Assembly (NCBI RefSeq): GCF_902686445.1
Contig: NC_062220.1
Coordinates: 108,734,643 to 108,798,642 of the forward strand
Reading direction: 5' to 3'
Length of the DNA: 64,000 nt
Origin: Sciurus carolinensis
Lineage: Eukaryota; Chordata; Mammalia; Rodentia; Sciuridae
The translations under genes and the position numbers were made by a program. The notes under the pieces are model-generated. The model ran no database searches. It worked only from the letters and a program-made list of their open reading frames with translations, and had not been told where the DNA came from. Positions 24,088 to 34,888 of this stretch are shown piece by piece. Each line of letters begins with the position of its first letter. The stretch's first letter is position 1.

Positions 24088-24165
24088 CCCTTGATCATAC
24101 CTTACTGTCGCCTCAAATACCACCTCCTTCACAGCAATTCCTCGCCTGTCTCTGCAGCTGGGCAC
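24088..24165. mobile_element. Possible L2 fragment
   Basis: The words cgcctcaaataccacctcct and cacagcaattcctcgcctgt resemble the L2 region that reads as caaatgtcacctcctc in better-kept copies. Confidence 0.4.
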
Positions 24166-24932
24166 CTGTCCTCTCCAGAGAAGGATCTCCATTTGTCCCT
24201 GCCCTAGTTTGCCTCCCCTCCCTCTCTGCCCCCTCTGACACACAAGGACTTCAAACTCACACCCAACCCATTTCAACACCACTCCCAAAGACACTGTACA
24301 CCACCCTCTCTGTGTCCCAGGAGAAGAATACCACTCACTGTCCCTTCCTGTCTCCAGGTCCAAGTCAGCAACATGGCCCTTCCTGTTCGTGGCCACTGCT
24401 GCAATTCTCACTGCATGGCTCTTTATCTGTTCACCCCACTCTCACAACAAGCTCCTAACTATATCCCAGTTCTTAATCTTTTATTTTGAAACAGATGAGC
24501 CAAGCCAAGACTATTAATAATCTATGAAAGAAAGGCAGAAATGCACCCTGGGGTGGATATCTGGAACTGGGAGTAGAAGACAAGTTTTACATCTACGGAA
24601 GGACTTTACTCAGGAAAGCTCACTCTAAAAAGCTCAGTTGAAATACTGGCACTAAGTAACCTTTTGAGCACAGATCCAACATGATCTTTCATATTTGCAC
24701 AGTAACTTTCATAAAGAAAATGACTTTCAATAGGAATTCCATGTTCACGGATGCCCTGCTTCAAACAACATTTGTTCCAGAAGACACGAGTGTAAGTCTT
24801 AATTTGTCTGTTAACTAGTCGTGTTTTAAAATAAAAGACACAAGATCTATATTTTAAAGGAAAGCTGAGACACTGCTAGTAAAAAGAATTCTTCTCTGAC
24901 ACTAATTATTTGACTTGAGTTTAAGGTCGGCT

Positions 24933-24970
24933 GCTTTTTTTCTTTTTCTTTTTTTTTTTTTTTTTTTTTT
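24933..24970. repeat. T-rich homopolymer tract
   Basis: A run of about 36 bases, nearly all T with three interrupting C. No SINE body is recognisable on its 3' side, so it may be an orphan tail. Confidence 0.9.
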
Positions 24971-27285
24971 GGGCCTATTTTTTTCTGAAACATCAATGTT
25001 AACAAATTAAAATAATTTGCTTCCTTACTTATTTCCTTACTGCCTGAACCTCAGCTTCCTGTGCTGGTTTCCCCAGGCACAGGGCGTATCTGAGAGGAGT
25101 GATGCAGGCAGGGCCGAGGAGGAGCGGAGGATCCACAGCAAATGGAGAGAGGGCATACACAACAGCTAAATGTACCACTCCAGACATTGGAGAGGCCAGG
25201 TCAGATCCAAAGGAGAGGGTGAGGAGGGCCAGCTGCAGAAAGAGGCCCCCTGCCTGCAGAGTAAGCTCTGTGGGATGTTATGAATATGCAGGAACAAGAC
25301 AAAATTTGTATGCAAATTTTGAAGTACAAATCCCCTGGAAACTCCAATTTTGTTTCCCTTTCTACCCGTAACATACTGTATGAAATTGAAGACAACCTCA
25401 GAGTCTCGGCTCAGAATTCCTTTTTTACAATTAGGATTTTGTTTTTTACTGTTGGGGAAAGGCTGCTTCGGGATCCACAGGGCAAAGGCAACAGGGCCAT
25501 GTGCTGTTTCAGTATTCCAGCCCTTACATCCCTGTGCACATGGCTTCATCTTTTCACAGAGCAGATTTGCAGGAAGGGAGAGGATGGGAGGCAAGACCCC
25601 ACCAGAGCAAGATGCTGTCTTAGAGGACGGAGAGGATAGGATCTTTTATGGAGGAAACATCCAAAGAAAAACAAAGCGGATGGTCTGGGAACTGCCATGG
25701 CACAGACCCAGCATACTCACCTAATGACATCCACACGTCACCTGGGAAGCTTCCCAAAATACTGATGCCCTGGATCCCGGGGAGCATGGAGACCTAAGGG
25801 ATTCCTGGAGGTGCTCCACACAACCAGCCCCCAGAAACCAAACTCCTTGGCATCCTCCTAGTCAAACCCTGCTGCAAAAAAGGTGGGAACACAGAACCAT
25901 CCACATGCAGAAGACTGGCAATGCTGGCCTCTGCCACACGTTGGAAAATACAAAGTAAGGGTTTCCACTTATTATGAGGATGTTTCTGAAACCTCATTAA
26001 ATGCTTTAGCCCCCTCTCCTCGTTCCCTTCTTCCTCTGGCCTGCTCACCTGGAGTTTCGGATTTTGTTTTATCAATGACAACGAGCCCTATTCTTTTCCC
26101 TCTGAAATGTGCCCTGGTTTCTCCAAATAAAAGCTACTGTGATAAACACAGGGAAAGAGCTGTTTGAAGAAGCAAGTATCGAGGAGCATTCTGAAGCTCA
26201 AAATGAAAACTTGGCTCTGAGGCCACAGAACTCCTTTGGTTGCAATAAAACAGGAATTTGAAGAATCCATTTTAATCAGCACTCACAGATTTGAAGAAGG
26301 ATGACTCACACTTATCCTTGGTACATTTGGAACCTGTGATTAGATGTTCCTTGATTCCATTAAGCATCATTTTCATAGACAACAGTAAGAGCTGTGCCCA
26401 CTTTACCTGCTACCAATTGCTGGGAGCCCCTTGCCCTGAAACTCCTGGGAAAGAAGAGGGTAAAACCAAACTACTGGGAAAGGAATCACTCCATGGATGC
26501 CCCTGGGATAGGGTGACCCATGCCCAGTGATGGCATGCAGATGATTATAGATAGAGGGGTCTGCTTGCACCTCAGAGATGTTCACTTGGGGCTTTCTTGC
26601 TTTGGGGGCTTCCCCCCACCCACCTCTAGCCAGCACCAATCTTTCTCATTTAGTCCTTTAAACCTTCCACAAGTTTTAAGAATGCCTGCAGAAGGCCAGG
26701 GAGTGCACAGGATGGAGGGATGATGGAAGAGAAGACATAGTCATCCCCTGCCATGAACATGAGCCAGGGTTGAGGAGGCTGGGTAGGAGATGAGACCAAG
26801 TGAGATGTAAAAGGGACAGAAGATATGCCAGGAAAAGAGTGGGGAAACTCTGGTGCACTGGAGGGAGGGGAGAGTCGACCTTTATGGACACTTGGGCCAG
26901 AAGGGGAGGGGCTGTCAGCTTCACCATGAGCCTGGCCTTTAGCTCACAGGGCACAGGAGTCATTTGAGACATGTAGGTAAAAGAGCAAGACTTGGTCAAA
27001 TAAAAGTTATGAAATATAGCAAAGGTTTAGCAACAAAGACAAGGAAATCCTAGAAACACTGATATGCCAAGATGGAAGGGCCTGGGGCAGGCAGTGCCAT
27101 GAGCCCTCCTGGTCAAGGCCCTGATATCAATCTCTACACAGGCAGCAGCCAGGAGACTGGACCCCAGGACAAATGCCTCCACAGAGCCAGGATGGGATGC
27201 CTATCGCCAAGGTCAGGGACAATGCTTGTCTGCCTCTGTGATGGCCACACGAGTTCTGAGATTCAAGTCTATGTCAGATTGAGTC
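24971..27285. other. Unique intron sequence, moderately GC-rich
   Basis: Overlapping open frames on both strands at 25,099-25,724, the longest 142 codons on the minus strand (25,166-25,594), have no recognisable domain, no convincing splice sites and no repeat match by eye. Confidence 0.5.
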
Positions 27286-27301
27286 AAAAAGTACTAGTTC
27301 T

Positions 27302-27400
27302 GGGGTTGGGGAGATAGCTCAGTCGGTAGAATGCTTGCCTTGTAGGCACAAGGCCCTGGGTTCGATCCCCAGCACCCAAAAAATAAATAAATAAATAAAT
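27302..27400 (+). mobile_element. Young ID SINE with perfect target duplication
   Basis: The copy is nearly intact: A box tagctcagtcggtag, B box ggttcgatccc, 3' end cccagcacc, and an A-rich tail of AAAT units. It is flanked by a perfect 15-base direct repeat AAAAGTACTAGTTCT at 27,287-27,301 and 27,401-27,415. The well-kept promoter boxes and perfect duplication point to a recent insertion. It is tRNA-derived and is not a functional tRNA gene. Confidence 0.93.
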
Positions 27401-27415
27401 AAAAGTACTAGTTCT

Positions 27416-28889
27416 GCCGCTGTGGGACAGATACTGTGGGGCAATCTCATAATCAAGGACTGCCTCCTAACACTTCCCCCACAGTTTGGAGGACTCAGTT
27501 TCATTAAGTCAACAGCAGCTGGGCCCCGACTCCAAGCCCTGGGTCTTTCAGTGGCAATGGATGGGGCCAGCAGCAACCTACACAAGGCCACGTGCTCAGT
27601 CAGCAGATCCACAGGGCCCAAGGCCCCACTTAACCACAATGTTCCTGGAGAATAACACTAGCAAAATATCCATTAGAAGGGTTTATTAAACTTAAGACCC
27701 TGGTGATGCTGATGGAAAAGGCATAAGAGCCATTAACTCTGTCTACAATGATGTGCCTTTGGTCTGAAATTATTTGGACACTTTTGTAACTTAAAACCTC
27801 ACAGAAATACATGAGTGAGTTGTAAGTTATGTGAAGCACATCTCAACAAAACTGTTTTCTTTTTTTCTAATTGTATTATTATAGAGTATTTATTTTAATG
27901 TAAGGTTTCCACCTACTAAAAATTCTTATGTCTCGAAGTCAATTTCTAAAAAGTTCTGGAACTTTTACATATTAGTGCAATCTTCATAGCTTCAGTGGGA
28001 AAATGAACCTTTCTTCAAAAGGTACTTTTCTCTTCCTTTCTTGATTTTCTTTTCTTTAAGAAGTATGGTTGAGGAGGCTGAGGGGATGAATGACCTGGCT
28101 GAGAGGCTAGTTACATAGAGAAAACTCAACAAACAAGTAAATCTACTAGAAGGACTGGGAGCCAGGTCGTTCAGGGCCAGTGAATGGAGTTATAAACAGT
28201 GTGGGGAAGGCTGAGATTTGCATGTGTGTAGAAGTGTACATGGGACTATAAGGAGGGAGAGAGAATGATAAAGCACATGTACAAGTTAACAAGAGATATC
28301 TGTGTGAAGAATACTTGGGAATACTTTAACTGTGTAACTTTTTTGCAAATTTGACATTATTCCTAGATAAAAAGTTAAAAAATATACATACTAGTAAAAA
28401 TGGAGAGAGGACTGTTGATCCACATAACCATAATGGCATCATTTCTATCTGATAATTCAGTACAAGTGCACAAGAGCCAGTGTCTACCACCCACTCAGCT
28501 TTTCTCTAAGTCTCCTTGGCCCCCTGCCCTTTGTCACCTATCTGACTCCAACCTCTGTCTCTTTTCCCTTCTTCCTTACTTCCATGCGCTGAACCTGTTT
28601 CTCTTTCCTGGCCCTCTCCTCACCAACTGAGCCCAAAATTCTATTTCCAAATGGGTTTAGAGTATATCTTTAATTATTTAGGATGTATAAGATACCAACA
28701 TCTAAGAAGAATTAGAGAAACTTTATTTGAAATAAATTATTTTTTCAAATAAGAGTTATTGGTCTCATTTTTTAATTCTAAATATACAGTGAGGTTTTTA
28801 AAAATTTTTTTCTCTGGATAAAATTAGTATCACTATTATATGTATCTTTTTTGTTTGTTTGTTTCTATGGGTCAGTCATCTTTAACTTA
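27416..28889. other. Unique intron sequence, possible old L1 near the end
   Basis: No exon seen. The AT-rich part around 28,300-28,390 could be an old LINE tail, but I cannot confirm this. Confidence 0.45.
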
Positions 28890-29252
28890 AAAAAAGATGA
28901 TTCTATCATGCTAAGAGAAATAAGCCAGTCCCAAATAACCAAAGGCAGAATGTTTTCTCCGATAAGTGGATACTATTACATAACAGAGGTGGGGTAGGGG
29001 GTAAGGGAAGAAAGGAGGAGTGTATAGAGAGAAATGAGGGGAGGGGAAGGGGTGAGGGGAAGGAAAGATGATGGAATGAGACAGACATCATTACCCTATG
29101 AACATGTATGATTACACAAATAGTGTGACTCTACATCATGTACAACCAGAGAAATGAAAAGTTGTACCCCATTTGTGTACAATGAATCAAAATGCATTCT
29201 GCTGTCATGTATAACTAAATAGAACAAATAATTTTTTTTTAAAAAGATGATT
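28890..29252 (+). mobile_element. L1 3' end with G-rich 3' UTR
   Basis: It begins with atgctaagagaaataagcca and gtttttctccgataagtgga-like L1 ORF2/3' UTR sequence, then a polypurine G-rich tract (28,987-29,064), and ends catgtataactaaatagaac with an A/T-rich tail. The same 3' end occurs in complement at 42,485, so both belong to one L1 family. Confidence 0.85.
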
Positions 29253-29315
29253 CTGTAGGCTTGGCTAATTTACCTCAGTGACCTGGGTGTATATAAATAA
29301 CAACCAACAAGGTAG

Positions 29316-29374
29316 ATAAGTGGGTGGCTAGGTGGGTGGGTGGGTGGATAGATGGATGGATAGATGGATGGAGA
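29316..29374. repeat. (GGTG)n/(GATG)n tetranucleotide repeat
   Basis: ggtgggtgggtggatag continues as gatggatggatagatgga. Interrupted tetranucleotide array. Confidence 0.95.
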
Positions 29375-30838
29375 GGCAGACTGACAGATATAAGAGCAGA
29401 GCATTCTTTCTCCTTTGCAGTTTCTATACTGTCAAATGCAGGTGATAAGAAGGCTTCCCTTACAAGGCTGCTACAAGAATTTAACATGATAACCACTGAG
29501 AGAGCAGAAACACAGAGCCTGAGAGATAAGCACACTCAGTGACAGCAGATGGGGAGAGAGATCATCTCACTTGTAGCCTAGGCCCTGGACATGCTTTCCA
29601 AACTCCCAGCAATATGACAAAGCTGCGTCTGAGGAACAGGAAGTGAGGGAGGGTGTATCTGTGGACCTCATAGGGCAGATTCATTTCACATTATTTGCTG
29701 ATCTTCTTGGTCCCTGCATGAGATGCCACAGGGACACATAAAGTCAACAGCTGGTCCCTAGAGACTTCTCAACTACAATCATAACTCTGTACTAAAAACA
29801 CAGTGGCCGACCTGGAGTTGCCAGCACCACAAATACTAGAACATAAATACCCATATCAAGTGATGAGTATATTTAGAAGCTCTACATTCACAGAGACTCC
29901 CACACACACGCACAGCAAGCAGGGTAAATCTGATCTGGAGATTAGCTGAATTGAGAAGCAGGGAGGGAGGGAGGGCATGCACAGGAAGAACACAGGGCCT
30001 GTTGGACAGCACGCCCATGTACGGTCACTCAGATTGCTTCTTCCACCCACTCCAGAGACAACAGTGCTATATTTAGATGGGTCTGAGACTCCAGCCTCCA
30101 AAACCAGTGAATTATAGATCAGCGTCTTCCATGCCATTCTTCCAAAAGCCAGAACAACAGACAACAAAAATTGTACCAAATGAAAATGACAGCTGTAATT
30201 TCAAGAACAGGAAAACAATCTCTCAACATGCAACGTCTGCTTTTCTAGATGATTTCAATTTGGAGATAATTGGCAGTTACAGAGCCAGCAGAAATGCTGA
30301 ACCTTCGGAGCATGCACACTTCCCAGGCTGCAGGTTGTGACTAATGGCAGTGCCCACGCAGCATGCGGCAGGCAACAGGGAAATGCTTTCCTCCAAGACA
30401 CTTGTGGTCCTGTAGGAAAAGATACAGCTGTTGTCATTCTCAAATTACCGTGAGCCCCGCCCTGTGTTCCAGCCCAGCACTGAGAGGTGAATGATCTATG
30501 CTTAGCTTTTTAAAACCCAATGATTCAGTGAGACGACACACCACAAATTTATGCAAAAGGCACTGTACACACCTTAGCTTTGCCGTGAAGCTTTGGCATC
30601 TTTAAAATTATCTACAAAATCCTCATCATTCTAATAAAGGATAAGGCCCAGAAAATACATGGAAGAAGATAATTAAGAGCCATGTTCCAACTGCTGAAGA
30701 AGAAATGGAGGTCATTTACAGGTGTACTTTCAAAGTGCATTATGCTTTCTTCAATAACTTTATTTCCTCTGTGATTTAAATAAATCACATGAACTTTCAA
30801 CTATATTTACTGGACCCTCGATTTCATTATATGATCTT
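29375..30838. other. Unique intron sequence
   Basis: No gene or repeat recognised. Confidence 0.5.
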
Positions 30839-30839
30839 T

Positions 30840-31348
30840 GGCATATATATTACTTTTGAAATAACTTTTCTTCTTTTAGCAGTTTTAGGCTCACATAAAA
30901 TTGAGAGGAAGGCACAGAGATTTCCCATATTCTCTCAGCTCCCATGTATACACAGCCTCCCCCATTATCATCACCCTTACCAGAGTCATGCATTTGTTTC
31001 AACGAACTCACAGTGACACATTATGATCACCCCAAAGACCATACTGTACTTTAGGGTTCACTCCTAGTGTTGTGCATTCTGTGGGTTTGAACAAACACAC
31101 AATGACATGAATCTACCACTATAAGTATCATACCAGATAATGTCCCTGCTCAAAAAATCCTGTGTGCTTTGCCTCTCTCCCTCCTAATCTCTGGCATCTG
31201 CTTTACTGTCTCCATAGTTTTCCCTCTTCCAGAATGTCACATAGTTGAAATGATGCAGTCTTTTGAGATTGGTTTATTTGGCTTAGTAATATGCATTTAA
31301 GATTCCCTCATGTCCTTTCATGGCTTGATTCCAAATAATATTCCATTG
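30840..31348 (-). mobile_element. Old L1 3' fragment, antisense
   Basis: In complement it matches L1 3' sequence: agttttaggctcacataaaa, ccattatcatcacccttacc, cactcctagtgttgtgcatt, tccagaatgtcacatagttg, ttatttggcttagtaatatg and ccaaataatattccattgtc. Broken by many substitutions. Confidence 0.75.
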
Positions 31349-31475
31349 TCGGGATGTAATAAGCACATGCATTTTCAAACAAGATAAACAATTCAGAAAA
31401 AATAAACATACCCCTCCCTGCCTCTTCCACTTATTGTAGCTATGGAACCTGGCAGAACGCAGGGAAGACTATGAG

Positions 31476-31655
31476 AAGTAGTGATGTACACCTGTAACCC
31501 CAATGGCTAGGGAGGCTGAGGCAGGACTCCCAGTTCACAGCTATCCATCCTCATCAATGTAGTAAGACCCTCAGTAACTTAATAATACCCTGTCTCAAAA
31601 TAAAATATAAAAAGAACTGGAGATGAGCACCATTGGGTTCAATCTCTAGTATTAA
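31476..31655 (+). mobile_element. B1-ID composite SINE, diverged
   Basis: The left half has tgtacacctgtaaccccaat and gaggctgaggcagga; the linker is cctgtctcaaaataaaata; the ID half is shortened (actggagatgagcaccattg, gttcaatctctagtatt). Confidence 0.85.
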
Positions 31656-31779
31656 AATAAGTAAAAGTAAAAATGAATAAAAGAGAGAAAGAGAAGAACA
31701 GTGAAAACAGTTTTGAAAATGAAGAATGTTGGGGCAATCATAGTGCACAGTTTTAAGACTCACTATACAGTTAAAATAT

Positions 31780-31823
31780 TCAAGACTTGCAAGCACAAGG
31801 CACTGGGTTCAATCCCCAGCACC

Positions 31824-31856
<33 letters not shown>
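31780..31856 (+). mobile_element. 5'-truncated ID SINE with long poly(A)
   Basis: Only the 3' part remains (cttgcaagcacaaggcactg, ggttcaatccccagcacc), followed by about 31 consecutive A. The long pure tail suggests a fairly recent insertion. Confidence 0.85.
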
Positions 31857-31858
<2 letters not shown>

Positions 31859-31887
31859 CAATATTGGGGAAGGAATGCTTACAAATG

Positions 31888-33420
31888 AAGTGAACAAAAT
31901 AATCAAGAAATAGATCCACAGAAATATGGCCAAGTTTTTTTGACAAAGGTACAAAAAGATAAATGAGAGCCTTCTCAATAAATGGTGTTGGAACAAGTGG
32001 AGACCCTGTGCCAAAGAACAGGAAGAGGAGGAGAACAGTGACCCAAACCTCACACCTTACATAAAAATTAACTCAAAATGAACATGGATGTAAATGAAAA
32101 TTTAAAGCAATAGACCTGTTGTAGAAAACCTAAGAGAAATCTTCATGACCTGGAGTTAGGCAAGAGCGCTCAGAAGGGGCACCTAATGCATGTCTAAAGC
32201 AAGAAGTCGGTAAGAAAGAAATTGCACTTCCTCAAAGCTGGGAACTTATAAGCAGTCATGGTGGTGCACAGCTGCAATCCTAGCACCTGGGAGGCTGAGG
32301 CAGAAGGATTGGAAGTTCAAGACCAGCCTCAGCAACTTAGCAAAACTCTGGCTTAAGAGTTTTTAAAAATGATAAAGGGCTGGGTATGTAGCTCAATGGT
32401 AGAATATTCCTGGGTTCAATCCCCAGTACTGTAGAACAGAAAACAAAAACAAACAACAACAAAAACCCACTTCCTCTCTTCTGAAGACATTGCCAAATAA
32501 TGAAAATACAAGCTACATAGACTAGAAAAGAAAAATTTACAAATCAGTTATATGACTTAGGAGTTGTACCCACATTATATAAAGAAACCTCAAAACACAT
32601 CGTAAGTAAACAATCCAACTGAAAATAGATGAAAGACTGCAACAGAGATTTTACCAAAAGATACATGGACGGCAAATAAACAAAAAATGCTTAACATTAT
32701 TAGCCATCAGGTAAATGCAAGTTAAAACCATGATGGGACACTATCCTATACTTACAAAAATGGCTAAAATAAAAAACCTTGAAAATACCAAATATCGGTG
32801 AGAATAAGAAGCAAATGGAACTCATGTGTTGCTCATGGGAATGTAAAATGGTGCAGCCACACTGACAGTTTCTATGAAGCTAAGCACTCAATTACTGTGT
32901 GCCTCAGCAATATCACTCCTGGGAATTTACCCAAGGGAAAGAAACTTTAAATTCACACAAACACCTGCATGAGAATGTTTGTAGAGTTCTATAGCACTCA
33001 AAAAACATTGGAAACAACCCAAATGGCCTTCAGTGGTTGGATGGTAAGCAAACTTGGTGGATCCACAGAATGGAAGTTTATTCAGCAACGACAATGAACA
33101 AGCTACACACAAGTGCAATGACCTGAGTCTCAAAAAGGGTATGCTAAGTGAATGAAATTAGGCTCAAAGGGAAGCACACCATATGCTTTTACTTACCTGG
33201 CATTCGCAGAAAGAATTACAGTGACAGAGAAAAGATCAACAGTTTCCAGGAAGACTATTAAGATAACAAAAGGGAGTCTTGGGGTACGGCTGGAGTGAAG
33301 GAGCTCCTGACTGAGCTGATGGTTACACGGATCTACACAAGTGTGAAATCCACAGAACTATACACAAAAGAAGTCAGTGGGATTCTATGTTGGTTTAAAA
33401 AAAATCCAAATAGAAAATAA
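31888..33420 (+). mobile_element. L1 fragment (ORF2 C-terminal part and 3' UTR), split by a SINE
   Basis: Typical words: tctcaataaatggtgttgga, tagcaataga-like caatagacctgttgtagaaa, gtaaatgcaagttaaaacca, cactcctgggaatttaccca, acattggaaacaacccaaat, then the 3' UTR. Frame breaks are frequent. It is interrupted at 32,250-32,467 by a B1-ID SINE, so the L1 is the older insertion. Confidence 0.85.
32250..32467 (+). mobile_element. B1-ID composite SINE nested in L1
   Basis: agcagtcatggtggtgcaca begins the B1-like half; gaggctgaggcagaaggatt follows; the ID half is ggctgggtatgtagctcaat ... ggttcaatccccagtact; the tail is an A-rich AAAC repeat. Confidence 0.9.
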
Positions 33421-33491
33421 AAACTGGATACAAGTGCCTGTCTTTAAAATGGATGTCTACGGAAAGCTGTCCTCCTCCACTTAATTGTATG

Positions 33492-33830
33492 CAGTAGTAT
33501 AAATCCTTTGTAATGGTGTGGGGGGGTTACTGGTTTTGGGACCTACCTTGGGTACCTAAATCCTCAATTGCTCAATCCCTATGTAAAATGGCAATGGAAT
33601 AGGATTTACATATAACCTATACATAGTCTTCTATGCATTTTAAATTATCTCTATGTGATTTATTTTACTAAATTCAATGCAAATGCTACCCTTTGTTGTT
33701 TAAGGAATAACAACAAGAAATAAACTCTGTATATGCTCAGTACAGATACAATTTTATTTTCAAATATTTTCTCATCTGTGGTTGGTTGAATCTGCAGATA
33801 CAGAACATGCAAATACAGAGGGCCCACAAC
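33492..33830 (-). mobile_element. Tigger-type non-autonomous DNA transposon, copy 2
   Basis: This is the same element as at 24-337, in opposite orientation. It ends in tggttggttgaatctgcag and cagagggccc, the complement of the arrangement in copy 1. It lies directly after the end of an L1 fragment. The two copies are diverged and have no coding capacity. Confidence 0.75.
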
Positions 33831-34590
33831 ACTTTTCTCAACCTGTCCTTAGTAACAATATAAAACGTCATCAGGGGTCAAAATTATTGTTTCCCTTTGT
33901 GATAAAGATGGCATACAGATACAGCCTGAATAAGAAACAGGGCAGAGAACTACAGATGATAAGAACTGCATCTCCTCTGTGTGCCCACCTCATCTGGGGT
34001 TCAGAGTTTGGTGACTAATGAACAGCATCCAGTTGGTTCAGAAGAGTGTTTTTTTAAAACTTATTATTCTGTTCAAGTAAAAAAGGAGTCTATCCTTCAA
34101 TTATTGTGCATGCTATTTGACCTTACTTTACTCACTTCCTTTCCCAACAGACACCTTCAGGAAAAACAATAAGCACTCACAATCCTTTCATTATCTGTCT
34201 CCTAAACGTTAGCCTTGGCCATCTAGATTCTGGCATTTCCTGACTGACTCTGAACTCAATGAGGTCACAGGTATCCCCTCCCACTGACACTTGATCTCAG
34301 TCCTCATCATAGCCTAGGTCCCTGCATCTTCTGGGCAGGCTCCTTCAGCCCCCACTTCCCTCATCTCATTTTTTGCTGCTGGAGCATTCTGAGTCATCTC
34401 TCAGGGAGATGGTGCTCCTTAGAATCCACTGGGCGTCCTATGTCCTCATGTCACATACCTTTCCCTGGGCACTTGCTCACTCTCACAATTGCAATCACCA
34501 AACAGCAGCAGGTTACAAACAGCAAACTAGCCAGTTAGTTTTTTCAGATCATCTCTTGGTTTCAAGACACTGCTATGAAACTCAGTGTTT
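33831..34590. other. Unique intron sequence
   Basis: No gene or repeat recognised. Confidence 0.5.
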
Positions 34591-34591
34591 C

Positions 34592-34888
34592 TGTTTCCAT
34601 AAAAGTCCTCTGTTGAAACCTAATGCCCAAGGTGATGGTATGAGGAGGTGGGGCCTCTGGGACTTGCTTAGGTCATGACTGTGGAGTCTAATGAATGGGA
34701 TTAGTGCCATTATAAGACCAGAAGACATCTGCAAACCAGGAAGACGGCTCTTCTCCGAATCAATCATGCTAGCACCTTGATCTTGAACTTCACTGCCTCC
34801 AGTACTGTGAAAAAAAAATTTTTTTTTTAATTGTTTAAGCTGCTCACTCTACAGGGTTCTTGTTACAGCAATCCAAACTAAGATAATG
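34592..34888 (+). mobile_element. MaLR-type LTR (MLT1-like)
   Basis: Motifs in order: ctgttgaaacctaatgccca, gtgatggtatgaggaggtgg, ggcctctgggacttgcttag, aatgggattagtgccattat, ccttgatcttgaacttcact, gcctccagtactgtgaaa and the terminal gttacagcaatccaaactaa. The usual AATAAA is degraded into an A/T run. Confidence 0.8.

Noticed and set aside
25166..25594. A 142-codon minus-strand open frame as a gene
   Set aside because: No recognisable domain, no splice or promoter context, and overlapping open frames on the other strand.
27302..27375. A tRNA gene
   Set aside because: A and B boxes are good, but the sequence has ID-specific ends, an A-rich tail and a target duplication, so it is a SINE.
29316..29374. 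A CRISPR-like or coding repeat array
   Set aside because: It is a simple tetranucleotide microsatellite without spacers, in mammalian DNA.
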